Below are positions 16,443 through 25,220 of a stretch of DNA of 64,000 nucleotides, in pieces; positions within the stretch are counted from its first letter, which is position 1, and the number at the start of each line of letters is the position of its first letter. Source of the DNA: JAIQFL01 sp035295745 (GTDB taxonomy: Bacteria > Acidobacteriota > Terriglobia > Bryobacterales > Bryobacteraceae); the NCBI GenBank assembly GCA_035295745.1, contig DATGIL010000076.1, forward strand, positions 1-64,000, read 5' to 3'. The notes beneath the pieces are model-generated. The model was given only the letters and a program-made list of their open reading frames with translations, was not told the origin of the DNA and did not search any database. A program made the translations under genes and the position numbers.

Positions 16443-17293
16443 ATGAGTGAGACAGACCAGCGACAGGAGCAGGATCCGCAGAGCCCAGCGCGAGTTCTCG
16501 GTGAGTTGGCCGCCGACCTACGTAGCCTGATCGATACAACTCGGCTTCGGGTAGCGCGAACCGTCAACGCGGAACTAGTCATGCTCTACTGGGAGATTGG
16601 CAGCCGGATACGGCGCCATATCCTCGGCGATGCCCGGGCGGAATACGGCAATCAAATTGTCTCTACGCTGTCGAGACAATTGACGGCTGAGTATGGCGTC
16701 GGCTTCAGCCGCCAGAACCTTTTCCACATGATCCGATTCGTCGAGGCCTGGCCGGAACGGGCCCAGATGTCTGTCCTGGCACAACACCTCGGTTGGAGCC
16801 ATTTCAAGGAAATCTTGTAATTGGAAAACGAGCTAGCCCGGCAGTTCTATGCCGAGATGTGCCGGCTCGAGCGGTGGAGTGTTCGCACGCTCCGTGATCG
16901 AGTTCACAGTATGATGTTCGAACGTACCGCGGTCTCTCGACTGCCCGAAGCAACCATTCGCGAGGATCTCCAACAACTTAGGGAGGCAGATAGGCTGACA
17001 CCCGAACTTGTCTTTCGCGATCCCTATCTGCTCGATTTTCTCGGTCTGAAGATACGTTCAGCGAACGCGACCTGGAAGCGGCCATCCTGCAGGAACTCGA
17101 GACGTTTCTCCTGGAACTGGGGACGGACTTCGCGTTCCTGGCGCGTCAGAAGCGGATGACCATCGGTAACCAGGATTTCTACCTCGATCTGCTGTTTTAC
17201 CACCGGAGGCTCGATCGGCGCAACCTACTTCGACGATGCGAACATGGCGGAGACGCCGATCGAAATCACTTCCTGCTACCACGAGTTTGGTAG
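16443..17293 (+). pseudogene. DUF1016/YhcG-type PD-(D/E)XK nuclease, inactivated
   Basis: Starts at ATG 16443. The DUF1016 N-terminal helical domain is clear (VNAELVMLYWEIGSRIRRHI, SRQLTAEYGVGFSRQNLFHM, LSWSHF-like GWSHFKEIL). A TAA at 16818-16820 replaces the usual Tyr codon (FKEIL-stop-LE). The frame then continues FYAEMCRLERWSVRTLRDRV and DPYLLDFLGLK, shifts by one base at about 17052 and goes on DTFSERDLEAAILQELETFL, FAFLARQKRMTIGNQDF, YLDLLFYHRRL. The catalytic IELK strand that should follow is lost. These nucleases are common in mobile and defence regions. Confidence 0.78.
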
Positions 17294-17351
17294 CAAACTC
17301 ATTTTTGGCGCTGGGGGATCTGTTCGAAAATTATTGATTAGGAAGGGGTTT

Positions 17352-17428
<77 letters not shown>

Positions 17429-17509
17429 TTTACATCCTACCGTATGCGTTCTCTGCGGTCAACGCTCGCTGCAGAAATTCCCTCTGGCTCGCACAGGTAC
17501 AATGGAAAT

Positions 17510-19273
17510 GTGCCCCGCTTCGTGGTTCCAGCGGCCCTCGCGCTAGCCGCTGCATTATCGGCGCAGACTGCCTTTTTCCCTCTAAAGGACATCAAACCCG
17601 GACTCCGCGGTACCGGACGTACGGTCTTTACCGGCAATCAGATCGACGACTTCAACGTCGAGATCCTGGGTGTGCTCGACAACGTCGGTCCCAAGGAATC
17701 GATCATCCTCGCCCGACTCTCCGGCGGCCCTCTCGAACACACCGGTGTGATGCAGGGCATGAGCGGAAGCCCCGTCTATATCGATGGAAAATTAGTAGGC
17801 GCGGTAGCGCTCGCCTTTCCCTTCGCCAAGGACCCGATCGCCGGCATCCGTCCCATCGAGGACATGGTGCGGACCGCCCCGGCGTTGGCCTCTCTTCCGC
17901 AACGCCCGCTCTTCGCACTCTCCGACCGCGACCTCACACACCTCCTGCCGAAGCCCGCCGTCCCCGCTGCTGTCGGCGACGAACGCATGGTCAACATCGC
18001 CACTCCGCTCTCTTTTGGCGGCTTCACCCGAGGCACACTCGACGCCTTCGCTCCGCAACTGCGCGCGCTCGGCCTGGAGCCGCGCCAAAGCATTAGCTCC
18101 GGCACCAAAATCGAGGGCGCCATGGGCAATCCCGCCGATCTCAAGCCCGGATCCATGATCAGCCTGCAACTCATGTCGGGCGACTACGGCGTGGGCGCCG
18201 AAGGCACCGTCACCCACATCGATGGCAGTCGCATCTACGCCTTCGGCCATCGCTTCCTCGATGTCGGCGCGACCGCGCTGCCCTTCGCGCGTGCGGAAGT
18301 CATCACCCTCATGCCCAACGTGAACACGTCCTTCAAACTCTCCAATGCCAAGGAGTGGATGGGGACTATCAATCAGGACCGCAACGCCGCCGTGGCCGGC
18401 GAACTGGGAAAACGCGCTCCCATGGTTCCCATTTCAGTCAGCATCTCTCGTGCGTCCCGTCCTCTGGAGACCTACCAGATGCAGATGGTCAACGACCCGC
18501 TGCTCTCGCCGCTGCTCGTTCAGATGGCCGTCTACTCCGTCATCGACGAGACCGAACGCACCGTCGGCGCCTCCAGCATTCGGGTAAGCGGAGAGATCGA
18601 ATTTCAGAATGCGCCCTTGCCCATCCGCATCAACAACATGTTCGCTGCCGACAACGGTTCGGCGATGCAAGGGTCGCTCACGGCGTCCATTCCGCTGGCG
18701 TACGTCATGCAGAGCGGCTTCAACTCGCTCCAGTTGAAGAAGGTGTCCCTGAACATCGAGGCCTTCGACCAGAAGAAGCAACTCACCATCGATGGCATCT
18801 CCGTCGCCCGCCGCTCCGTCAAAGCTGGCGAGAAGGTGAGGCTGAACGTCACCTTGACCGGTGAGAACGGCGCCGAAACCTCGCGGCCGTTGGAGTATCA
18901 ACTTCCCATCGGAGCCGAACCGGGCACTCTCTACTTCACCGTCGCGGATGCCAATACCACCAACCTCACCGACTTCCGCCCGATTCTCACTTCCACTCCC
19001 CACAATCCCAATCAACTGATCTCCACTGTCAACAACCTCCATCCGAACACCAAGGCCTACGTCCGCATCTGGCGTGCCGACCCCGCGTTTCAACTGGAGG
19101 GCACCGACCTTCCCGACCCGCCTGCTTCGATCGCCATGATCCTCGCGGGCTCGCAGACCGGTGTGGCCGGCATCACGCAGACTCGCAATTCGAAAATCGG
19201 CGAAATCGAGCTGGATGGCGGCGACATGGTCATTTCCGGTGTCAAAACGGTTCAGGTGGAAATAAAGGAATGA
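17510..19273 (+). CDS. SpoIVB-type (S55) serine peptidase domain protein, exported
   Basis: A 587-residue protein from GTG 17510, where a signal peptide begins (VPRFVVPAALALAAALSAQ). Residues about 24-200 hold an S55-like domain: KDIKPGLRGTGRTVFTGN and VMQGMSGSPVYIDGKLVGAV, with Ser87 in the SGSP motif as the likely nucleophile, as in SpoIVB. The remainder is beta-rich and Acidobacteria-type, with no recognised motif. S55 enzymes are signalling proteases; here in a non-sporulating lineage the role is unknown, probably periplasmic. The next gene overlaps its stop by four bases. A longer start (ATG 17444) would put 22 unlikely residues before the signal. Confidence 0.8.
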   Translation: MPRFVVPAALALAAALSAQTAFFPLKDIKPGLRGTGRTVFTGNQIDDFNVEILGVLDNVGPKESIILARLSGGPLEHTGVMQGMSGSPVYIDGKLVGAVALAFPFAKDPIAGIRPIEDMVRTAPALASLPQRPLFALSDRDLTHLLPKPAVPAAVGDERMVNIATPLSFGGFTRGTLDAFAPQLRALGLEPRQSISSGTKIEGAMGNPADLKPGSMISLQLMSGDYGVGAEGTVTHIDGSRIYAFGHRFLDVGATALPFARAEVITLMPNVNTSFKLSNAKEWMGTINQDRNAAVAGELGKRAPMVPISVSISRASRPLETYQMQMVNDPLLSPLLVQMAVYSVIDETERTVGASSIRVSGEIEFQNAPLPIRINNMFAADNGSAMQGSLTASIPLAYVMQSGFNSLQLKKVSLNIEAFDQKKQLTIDGISVARRSVKAGEKVRLNVTLTGENGAETSRPLEYQLPIGAEPGTLYFTVADANTTNLTDFRPILTSTPHNPNQLISTVNNLHPNTKAYVRIWRADPAFQLEGTDLPDPPASIAMILAGSQTGVAGITQTRNSKIGEIELDGGDMVISGVKTVQVEIKE

Positions 19274-21546
19274 CTCGTCTCTTGCGCCCTCTGTTTCGCC
19301 ACGCGGGACTCGCCGCGGGCCTGATGCTCACTGCGATTTCGCTCTTCTCCAGCGGCACCACCGCATGGGAGATGAACTCGTATACCGATTTCGTGCGAGG
19401 GCGTTTTGACGGAGTGTCTCTGAGCCGCGAAGGCCGACTTTCCCTCGCGCCGAAAGTCGACACTATTTTCACCTCCGATCAACCGGTGATCTGGAGCGTT
19501 GCGCAAGCCCCTGACGGCACGCTCTACGCGGCTACCGGCCATCGGGGACGGGTGTACCGGATCGATGCTTCCGGCAAATCGTCCCTCGTCTGGACTGCCG
19601 AGCAGCCCGAAATCTTTGCCATCGCAGTCGATGCAAACGGCGTCGCTTACGCCGGTACCTCTCCCGATGGCAAGGTCTATCGCATCCAGAACGGCACAGC
19701 CACTGAGTATTTCGCTCCCAAAGCACGCTACATCTGGTCCCTCGCTGTGGGGCCCGATAATACTCTGTACGTCGGCACCGGCGACCAGGGCAAGGTATTT
19801 CGGGTAACCGGCCCGGGCCAGGCGGAACTCTACTACGAAACCGGCCAGTCTCACGTCACGGGCCTCGCCGTGGACTCGCAAGGCCGCCTGTTGGCGGGCA
19901 CCGAACCGAACGGTCTCCTCTACCGCATTACCGCCAAGGACAAGGCTTTCGTTCTGTACGATGCGAACCTGCCCGAAATTCGCGCCATCGTTCCCATGCC
20001 CGACGGCACCGTTTATGCCGCCGCACTCGGTGGCTCCGTTTCGAAGCGAGTTCAGAGTGCCGCACAAGCATCGCAGGGAGCGGCCGGCGCAGGTCAGGTG
20101 ACTGCTCCAACCACTACCATCACCGTCGAAGCGCAGGCGAATCCGGGTGCCGAAATCAAGCCAGGCGATCCGAAACAGCAGACTCCGCCTATCGCTACGC
20201 CGCAGCAGCAGGTGAACAGTCAATTCACTCCCGCTGTCGATCTCACCGGCGTTGAAAAATCGGCCGTCTACCGCATCAATCCGGACAACACCGTCGAGAC
20301 CCTGTGGAGCTCAAAAGACGAGAACGTCTACGATCTCCTGGCCCTCGAAAAGCAGATCCTGTTTTCCACCGATGAGGAAGGCCGCATCTACGGCCTCAGT
20401 CCCGATCGGCGTGTCACCCTGGTCACCCAAACCAACGAAGGGGAGACCACCCGGCTGTTGCCTTCGAATCATTCGATCCTGGCTGCCACCGGGAACATGG
20501 GGCGTATTTATCGCTTGGGAGAAGGTCCGGGCAGCAGTGGATCCTACGAAGCCCCGGTACACGATTCCGGTACGGCGTCCCGATGGGGAACGTTGAGTTG
20601 GCGCGCCGACATGGCCACCGGCTGCTCGCTTGCCTTTCGCACCCGCTCCGGCAATTCTTCCAAGCCCGATCGTACCTGGAGCGACTGGTCGGAGCCGCTG
20701 ACCAGCGCCGCCGATTCGCGCATCAGCAGCCCCAATGCGCGATACATCCAGTGGAAGGTCGAAATGGCCGGTACTGGCGGAGCGACTCCCATTCTGAACA
20801 GCGTCACGCTCGCCTACCTGCCGCAGAATTCGCCGCCGGTGATGAAGAGTGTCAATGTCACGACGCAGGCCACTGCCGTCTCGCCGGCCACGAAGAGTGC
20901 GTCCACTGCGACCTCTGGCGCTTACACAGTGACGGTCAGCGATAGCGGGGACGTGAGTTCGTCATCCTCCGCCGGCACCTCCACGCTGACCCTGCTTCGC
21001 GCCTCTTCTCAACAAATCACGGTGAGTTGGCAGGCCGAAGATCCCGATGGCGACCGGCTCGTCTACACGGTCTACTTCCGCAGCGAAGACGCCACGCAGT
21101 GGATGATTCTGAAGAGCGGATTGCACGAGAGTTCCGTCACCTTCGACGGCGATATCCTCGCCGACGGCAAGTACTTCTTCCGTGTCGTCGCATCCGATCG
21201 CGAGGCCAATCCGCCGGCCAGCGCCCGAGATGCGCAGATGACCAGCGCTCCCGTTCTGATCGACAATACACCGCCTGTCGTCACCATGGGCACAGTCCGC
21301 TATGCCGCGGGTGCGGCGCATGTCGAATTCGAAGCTGCCGACGCGGCATCTCCCTTGCGGCACTGCGAATACTCCATCGACGCGGGCGGATGGATCCCGG
21401 TAGAAGCAGCGGATGGTGTGATCGATTCGCTCCGCGAGAAATTCGTGCTCGATCTCAGCGGCCTTGCCGCGGGGGAGCATCTTCTGGTGTTGCGCGTCGC
21501 CGATAGCGCCAACAACAGCGGGCTCGCGAAGGTTGTATTGAAATGA
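19270..21546 (+). CDS. Exported beta-propeller protein with fibronectin-like C-terminus
   Basis: A 758-residue protein with an N-terminal hydrophobic signal (about residues 5-30). Residues 70-280 are a chain of propeller repeats (DGTLYAATGHRGRVYRID, NGVAYAGTSPDGKVYRI, DNTLYVGTGDQGKVFRV). A Gln/Pro-rich insert at about 270-320 follows, then another propeller part and an Ig/FN3-like segment (QQITVSWQAEDPDGDRLVYT). No catalytic motif is seen; a binding or scaffold role in the periplasm or at the surface is likely. ATGA overlap with the S55 gene and a 4-bp overlap with the DinB gene show an operon. Confidence 0.78.
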   Translation: MTRLLRPLFRHAGLAAGLMLTAISLFSSGTTAWEMNSYTDFVRGRFDGVSLSREGRLSLAPKVDTIFTSDQPVIWSVAQAPDGTLYAATGHRGRVYRIDASGKSSLVWTAEQPEIFAIAVDANGVAYAGTSPDGKVYRIQNGTATEYFAPKARYIWSLAVGPDNTLYVGTGDQGKVFRVTGPGQAELYYETGQSHVTGLAVDSQGRLLAGTEPNGLLYRITAKDKAFVLYDANLPEIRAIVPMPDGTVYAAALGGSVSKRVQSAAQASQGAAGAGQVTAPTTTITVEAQANPGAEIKPGDPKQQTPPIATPQQQVNSQFTPAVDLTGVEKSAVYRINPDNTVETLWSSKDENVYDLLALEKQILFSTDEEGRIYGLSPDRRVTLVTQTNEGETTRLLPSNHSILAATGNMGRIYRLGEGPGSSGSYEAPVHDSGTASRWGTLSWRADMATGCSLAFRTRSGNSSKPDRTWSDWSEPLTSAADSRISSPNARYIQWKVEMAGTGGATPILNSVTLAYLPQNSPPVMKSVNVTTQATAVSPATKSASTATSGAYTVTVSDSGDVSSSSSAGTSTLTLLRASSQQITVSWQAEDPDGDRLVYTVYFRSEDATQWMILKSGLHESSVTFDGDILADGKYFFRVVASDREANPPASARDAQMTSAPVLIDNTPPVVTMGTVRYAAGAAHVEFEAADAASPLRHCEYSIDAGGWIPVEAADGVIDSLREKFVLDLSGLAAGEHLLVLRVADSANNSGLAKVVLK

Positions 21547-21989
21547 CGGCCGCAGCAGAGCGCCTGTCGGAATTACTGCGGATCACGCCTGCGCAGCTTG
21601 CCGGCATCTCTGAGGAGAGTGCTTCGAAATCTGTCGCGCCAGGGCGATGGTCCAAAAAGCAGATCCTGGGACACCTGATCGATTCCGCGAGCAACAATCA
21701 CCAGCGATTCGTGCGCGCCCAGGCCGCTCCGAGTCTGGAATTTCCATCATACGAGCAGGAAGTGTGGGTCAACGTTCAGTCCTACGGCACTGCTTCCTGG
21801 GATGACTTAACTCACTTGTGGGCGGCGCTCAATCGCCATTTGCTGCATATCATCCAGAATGTCCCCGCCGATTGTCTTTCGCGACCCGTGTCGATCGGCG
21901 GTAAGCCGGCTACTCCGCTGTCGGCGGTAATCGAAGACTATCTTGGACACTTGCAGCATCACCTCGCCCAGATATTCGATCGTGCCTGA
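21543..21989 (+). CDS. DinB family protein
   Basis: A 148-residue four-helix protein of the DinB/YfiT superfamily. It shows the usual WSKKQILGHLIDSASNNHQR with the first metal His, and the C-terminal pair in GHLQHHLAQI. Members are metal-dependent transferases, often bacillithiol- or mycothiol-related, or of unknown role. Its ATG overlaps the preceding stop by four bases, so it is translated with the S55 and propeller genes, an unexpected partner for two exported proteins. Confidence 0.82.
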   Translation: MTAAAERLSELLRITPAQLAGISEESASKSVAPGRWSKKQILGHLIDSASNNHQRFVRAQAAPSLEFPSYEQEVWVNVQSYGTASWDDLTHLWAALNRHLLHIIQNVPADCLSRPVSIGGKPATPLSAVIEDYLGHLQHHLAQIFDRA

Positions 21990-22424
21990 ACACGCCGGCG
22001 CCAGTTCGGCGATCCAGATCTCCAAGGTCTTTCAGGTAGGTCGATCGGCCGGGCTTCAGCGAATACAATTCCTCAGGAGGTCCGATGCCGGTACACTGAG
22101 TTACTCGTCTCGTGTCCGCTGTAGGACTTTTAGCGCCCTCGCCCACAACCCTAATTTATGGCTCAATAGTGATCGGTGATCGACGTGCGGTGGGCGGTTG
22201 GCACCCGGGTCTGACGATGGCGTTGTGGCTCCCGAGCTTCGTCTGCGGTGTCTATTACTATCCCCACGGCTCCGATGACGTTCATCATGAGAATGTCTCG
22301 TTTGACCCGGCAAGACAAATGTTCGTCGACCGGCAGACGATCACTCATTCTGGAGCAAAATGATGCAACAGCGCCGTTGCAAGCGCAGTCACAACTTACG
22401 GGCCTGCACGATCGGCGATGAGGC
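21990..22424. other. Intergenic, no gene recognised
   Basis: 435 bp between convergent genes (DinB plus, Lys-rich protein minus). Only shadow frames; a terminator is likely but no clear hairpin was identified. Confidence 0.4.
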
Positions 22425-22907
22425 CTATCCAGCAGTCTCGGCGGCGGCCACGGCAGCCGGGGCCGCTTTCTTGACCGCCGCTTTCTTTGCGGCCTTTTTA
22501 GCCCCCCGCGGAGAGGATTTCTTGACGGCCACTTTCTTGGTGGCGGCTGCTTTCTCCGCCCTGACTCTCTCCCATCGTGCCTTCGTTGCGGCGACGATCC
22601 GTGCCAATCCCTCTTTGCTGATCTTGCGCTTACGTTTCGGAGCTGCGGGCGTGGAGGCTTCCTGGCCAGGCGCAACTGCGCCTTTGGTCTTCGCCCATCT
22701 CCTTCTTTGGGCCTCTGCCATCTTTTGTCGAGTGGCAGCGCTGAATCTGCTGCGCTTGCCGGCGGCGGATACCGAAGTGGTGCGCTCAGCGGTCCGTCCG
22801 GAACGCATCGCCTGCAGTTCCGCAATTTTCTGGTCGATCCGAGCGCGTTGTTGAGTAAATCCCTCGATTGCGGCGTCGATGATCTCGTCCGTCATAAGTT
22901 GCGACAT
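22425..22907 (-). CDS. Lys/Ala-rich histone H1-like DNA-binding protein
   Basis: A 160-residue basic protein from ATG 22907 (MSQLMTDEIIDAAIEGFTQQ), with a GAGG about 14 nt upstream. Residues 1-45 are a helical domain; 55-75 contain RFSAATRQKMAEAQRRRWAK, a motif seen in many small basic bacterial proteins; the C-terminal 60 residues are AKK/KKA/PKR repeats (KKAAKKAAVKKAAPAAVAAA), like eukaryotic H1 tails. It is likely a nucleoid-associated protein. The longer frame upstream is not supported. The 54-residue protein at 59883-60047 carries a comparable RSERARKAVAAREAKRK tail. Confidence 0.75.
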   Translation of the reverse strand: MSQLMTDEIIDAAIEGFTQQRARIDQKIAELQAMRSGRTAERTTSVSAAGKRSRFSAATRQKMAEAQRRRWAKTKGAVAPGQEASTPAAPKRKRKISKEGLARIVAATKARWERVRAEKAAATKKVAVKKSSPRGAKKAAKKAAVKKAAPAAVAAAETAG

Positions 22908-23079
22908 AAAACCTGATTTGCCTCGATTCGTTTTTCTTTGTTGGACCTGACCCAATATTACACCAGCAAGACATATGGTGGCTGATTTGTTTTGTTCTTG
23001 ATCCCAATTCGGATGGCCCACACTCAACAAAGCCACGCCAAAGTGTTATATGGCACACCAATCTCCTGTGCCAGGCGTT

Positions 23080-25176
23080 CTATTTCGTGATGCCTACCTG
23101 GCTCAACAACCATGCGTACTCGAACGCTGTATCTCGCAGGCGGTCGTATCTTCCGCTGGCGCCGCCGTGGCCCGCCGGATCCATTTTGATTTTCAATAAC
23201 AACGGATTCGAATCGGTCTTCAGGCTCCGCATCCGCGCCACATATTTTGCCGGCTCCCAGTACATCACCTGGCTATCATTGAAACTGGTAGTTACTAACA
23301 TCGCCGGGTATGCCCGCTTTTCGAGATTGTCGTAAGGGCTGTACGTCTTCATGTAGTCGTACGCCGTTTTCTCGTTTGGATTGCCCCACTCCAGGTACTC
23401 GCCCACCGTCAGCGGCAGCGTCGCATCCATCATCGTATTCATCACGTCGACAAACGGCACCGCGGCATGCACCGCCTTGAACAGATCGGGACGCAAGTTG
23501 ACCACCGCTCCCATGAGCAGACCGCCGGCACTGCCGCCTTCGATCACCAGCCGGTCCTTCGACGTCCACTTCTCCTGAATCAGGAATTCGGCGCAATCGA
23601 TGAAGTCGAAGAACGTGTTCTTCTTCTTCATGAGCATGCCGTCTTCCCGCCATTTCTCCCCCATCTCGTCGCCGCCCCGAATGTGTGCGATCGCGTAAGC
23701 CATTCCGCGATCGAGCAGGCTCACCCGATTGCCGGAAAAGGTGGGAGGAGTGCCGATGCCGTAGCTCCCGTAACCATACAGAAACAGCGGTCCGTGCCCG
23801 TCGCGCGCAAAGCCCTTCTTGTAGACAATCGAAATCGGAACCTTGACGCCATCCCGCGCGGTGGCCCACAAGCGCTCGGATGCATACTGCTTGGGATCGT
23901 ACCCGCCCAGCACCTCCTGCTGTTTCCGCAGCGTCGATTTGCCCGTGTCCACGTCGTAATCGAACACGCTCGACGGTGTCACGAAGCTCTGGTAGTTATA
24001 GCGATAGGTGTGCGAGTCGTAATCGATCGTGCCGCCGGGAAAGACCGAATAGACGGGCTCGGGATAGGTGACCTCCGTCCAGGTGCCGGTTTTGAAATTG
24101 TGGATACGGAGATGATCCAACGCCTCGCCTCGTTCCACGGAAACGGCAAAATCCTTGAACACGTCGATGTCCTGAATCCGCATGTTGTCCCGATGAGGCA
24201 CGAAGACCTTCCAGTTCTTCGGAGCCGGATCGTTGTCAGGCGCGGTCATCACGGCGAAGTTGCGGCCGGGCCGGTTGGTGCGGATGTAGAACAGCCCTTC
24301 GCGATGATCCAGGTAGTAGCGGTGTCCCTTTTGGCGGGGCAGCAGGACGGTGAACGAGTCAGCCGGGTGGTCGGCGCGGAGATAGCGAGTCTCCGAGGTG
24401 TCCTTCGCCTCGCTGGTCACGAACAGATACTGCAGATCGCGCGTTTTGCCGATCTCGATATCGTAGAGCTCGTCTTTGTCGTTGTAGATCTCTTCGAAAC
24501 GCGAATCGCCCAGCACGTGGCGCCAGAGCTTATCGCTGCGCTTGGTGACGGCATCCTCCGTCACCAGGAAGATGGTCTTGTTGTCCGCGGCCCAGGCAAG
24601 CGAGGTGACACGCTCGGTGGTGTCGGGAAGAGTCTTACCGGTGCGCAGATCCTTGACCTGTAGTGAATACTGCCGGAAGCCGGTGAAATCGATGGTGTAG
24701 GCCAGCAGATGCTGATCGTCGCTCACGGCGAAGCCGCCCAGCCCCACGAACTTCTTGTCCTTGCCGAGTTCATTGAGGTCGAGCAGCACCTCCTCGGGTG
24801 CGTCCATGCTGCCTTTGCGCCGGCATTGGATGGGATACTGTTTGCCCTCCTCGGTGCGCGAGTAATAGAGGTAGCCGCGGCGCGAGGCAGGAACGGAGAG
24901 GTCGGTCTGTTTGATACGCCCGAGCATCTCCTGGTAGAGCGCGTCACTGAACGGCTGCAGCTCCTTCGTCATCGCCGCGGTGTAGGCATTTTCCGATTCC
25001 AGGTAGGCGGTGACTTTGGGACTCGACTTGTCGCGCAGCCAGAAGTAGTCGTCGATCACGGTAGCTCCATGCCGCACCTCGCGGTGTTCGACGCGCGGGG
25101 CGCTCGGGGGTGTCTGGGCATTTACCAGCAGCGGGAAAAAGAATGCGGATAGGATCCAGTGGCGCAAAGGGATCAT
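23080..25176 (-). CDS. S9A prolyl oligopeptidase, oligopeptidase B-like
   Basis: A 698-residue exported enzyme. ATG 25176 precedes a signal peptide (MIPLRHWILSAFFFPLLVNA). Residues 22-410 form the seven-bladed propeller; the alpha/beta hydrolase domain follows with GYGSYG, the nucleophile in EGGSAGGLLMG (Ser549), Asp634 in SFNDSQVMYWEPAKYVA and His670 in GHGGASGRYDR. The sequence around Asp and His is typical of oligopeptidase B (protease II), which cuts short peptides after basic residues, although a signal peptide is unusual for that enzyme. It lies 44 bp downstream of the serine hydrolase gene on the same strand, probably one operon. Confidence 0.9.
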   Translation of the reverse strand: MIPLRHWILSAFFFPLLVNAQTPPSAPRVEHREVRHGATVIDDYFWLRDKSSPKVTAYLESENAYTAAMTKELQPFSDALYQEMLGRIKQTDLSVPASRRGYLYYSRTEEGKQYPIQCRRKGSMDAPEEVLLDLNELGKDKKFVGLGGFAVSDDQHLLAYTIDFTGFRQYSLQVKDLRTGKTLPDTTERVTSLAWAADNKTIFLVTEDAVTKRSDKLWRHVLGDSRFEEIYNDKDELYDIEIGKTRDLQYLFVTSEAKDTSETRYLRADHPADSFTVLLPRQKGHRYYLDHREGLFYIRTNRPGRNFAVMTAPDNDPAPKNWKVFVPHRDNMRIQDIDVFKDFAVSVERGEALDHLRIHNFKTGTWTEVTYPEPVYSVFPGGTIDYDSHTYRYNYQSFVTPSSVFDYDVDTGKSTLRKQQEVLGGYDPKQYASERLWATARDGVKVPISIVYKKGFARDGHGPLFLYGYGSYGIGTPPTFSGNRVSLLDRGMAYAIAHIRGGDEMGEKWREDGMLMKKKNTFFDFIDCAEFLIQEKWTSKDRLVIEGGSAGGLLMGAVVNLRPDLFKAVHAAVPFVDVMNTMMDATLPLTVGEYLEWGNPNEKTAYDYMKTYSPYDNLEKRAYPAMLVTTSFNDSQVMYWEPAKYVARMRSLKTDSNPLLLKIKMDPAGHGGASGRYDRLRDTAFEYAWLLSQVGITK

Positions 25177-25220
25177 GCGGTCCAGTCTATCCGGGTGGCC
25201 CGGCTCGCTGCAATGCTCCC

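Noticed and set aside
23467..24663. 398-codon plus-strand frame
   Set aside because: Antisense shadow of the oligopeptidase gene, whose catalytic residues are all present in the minus frame.
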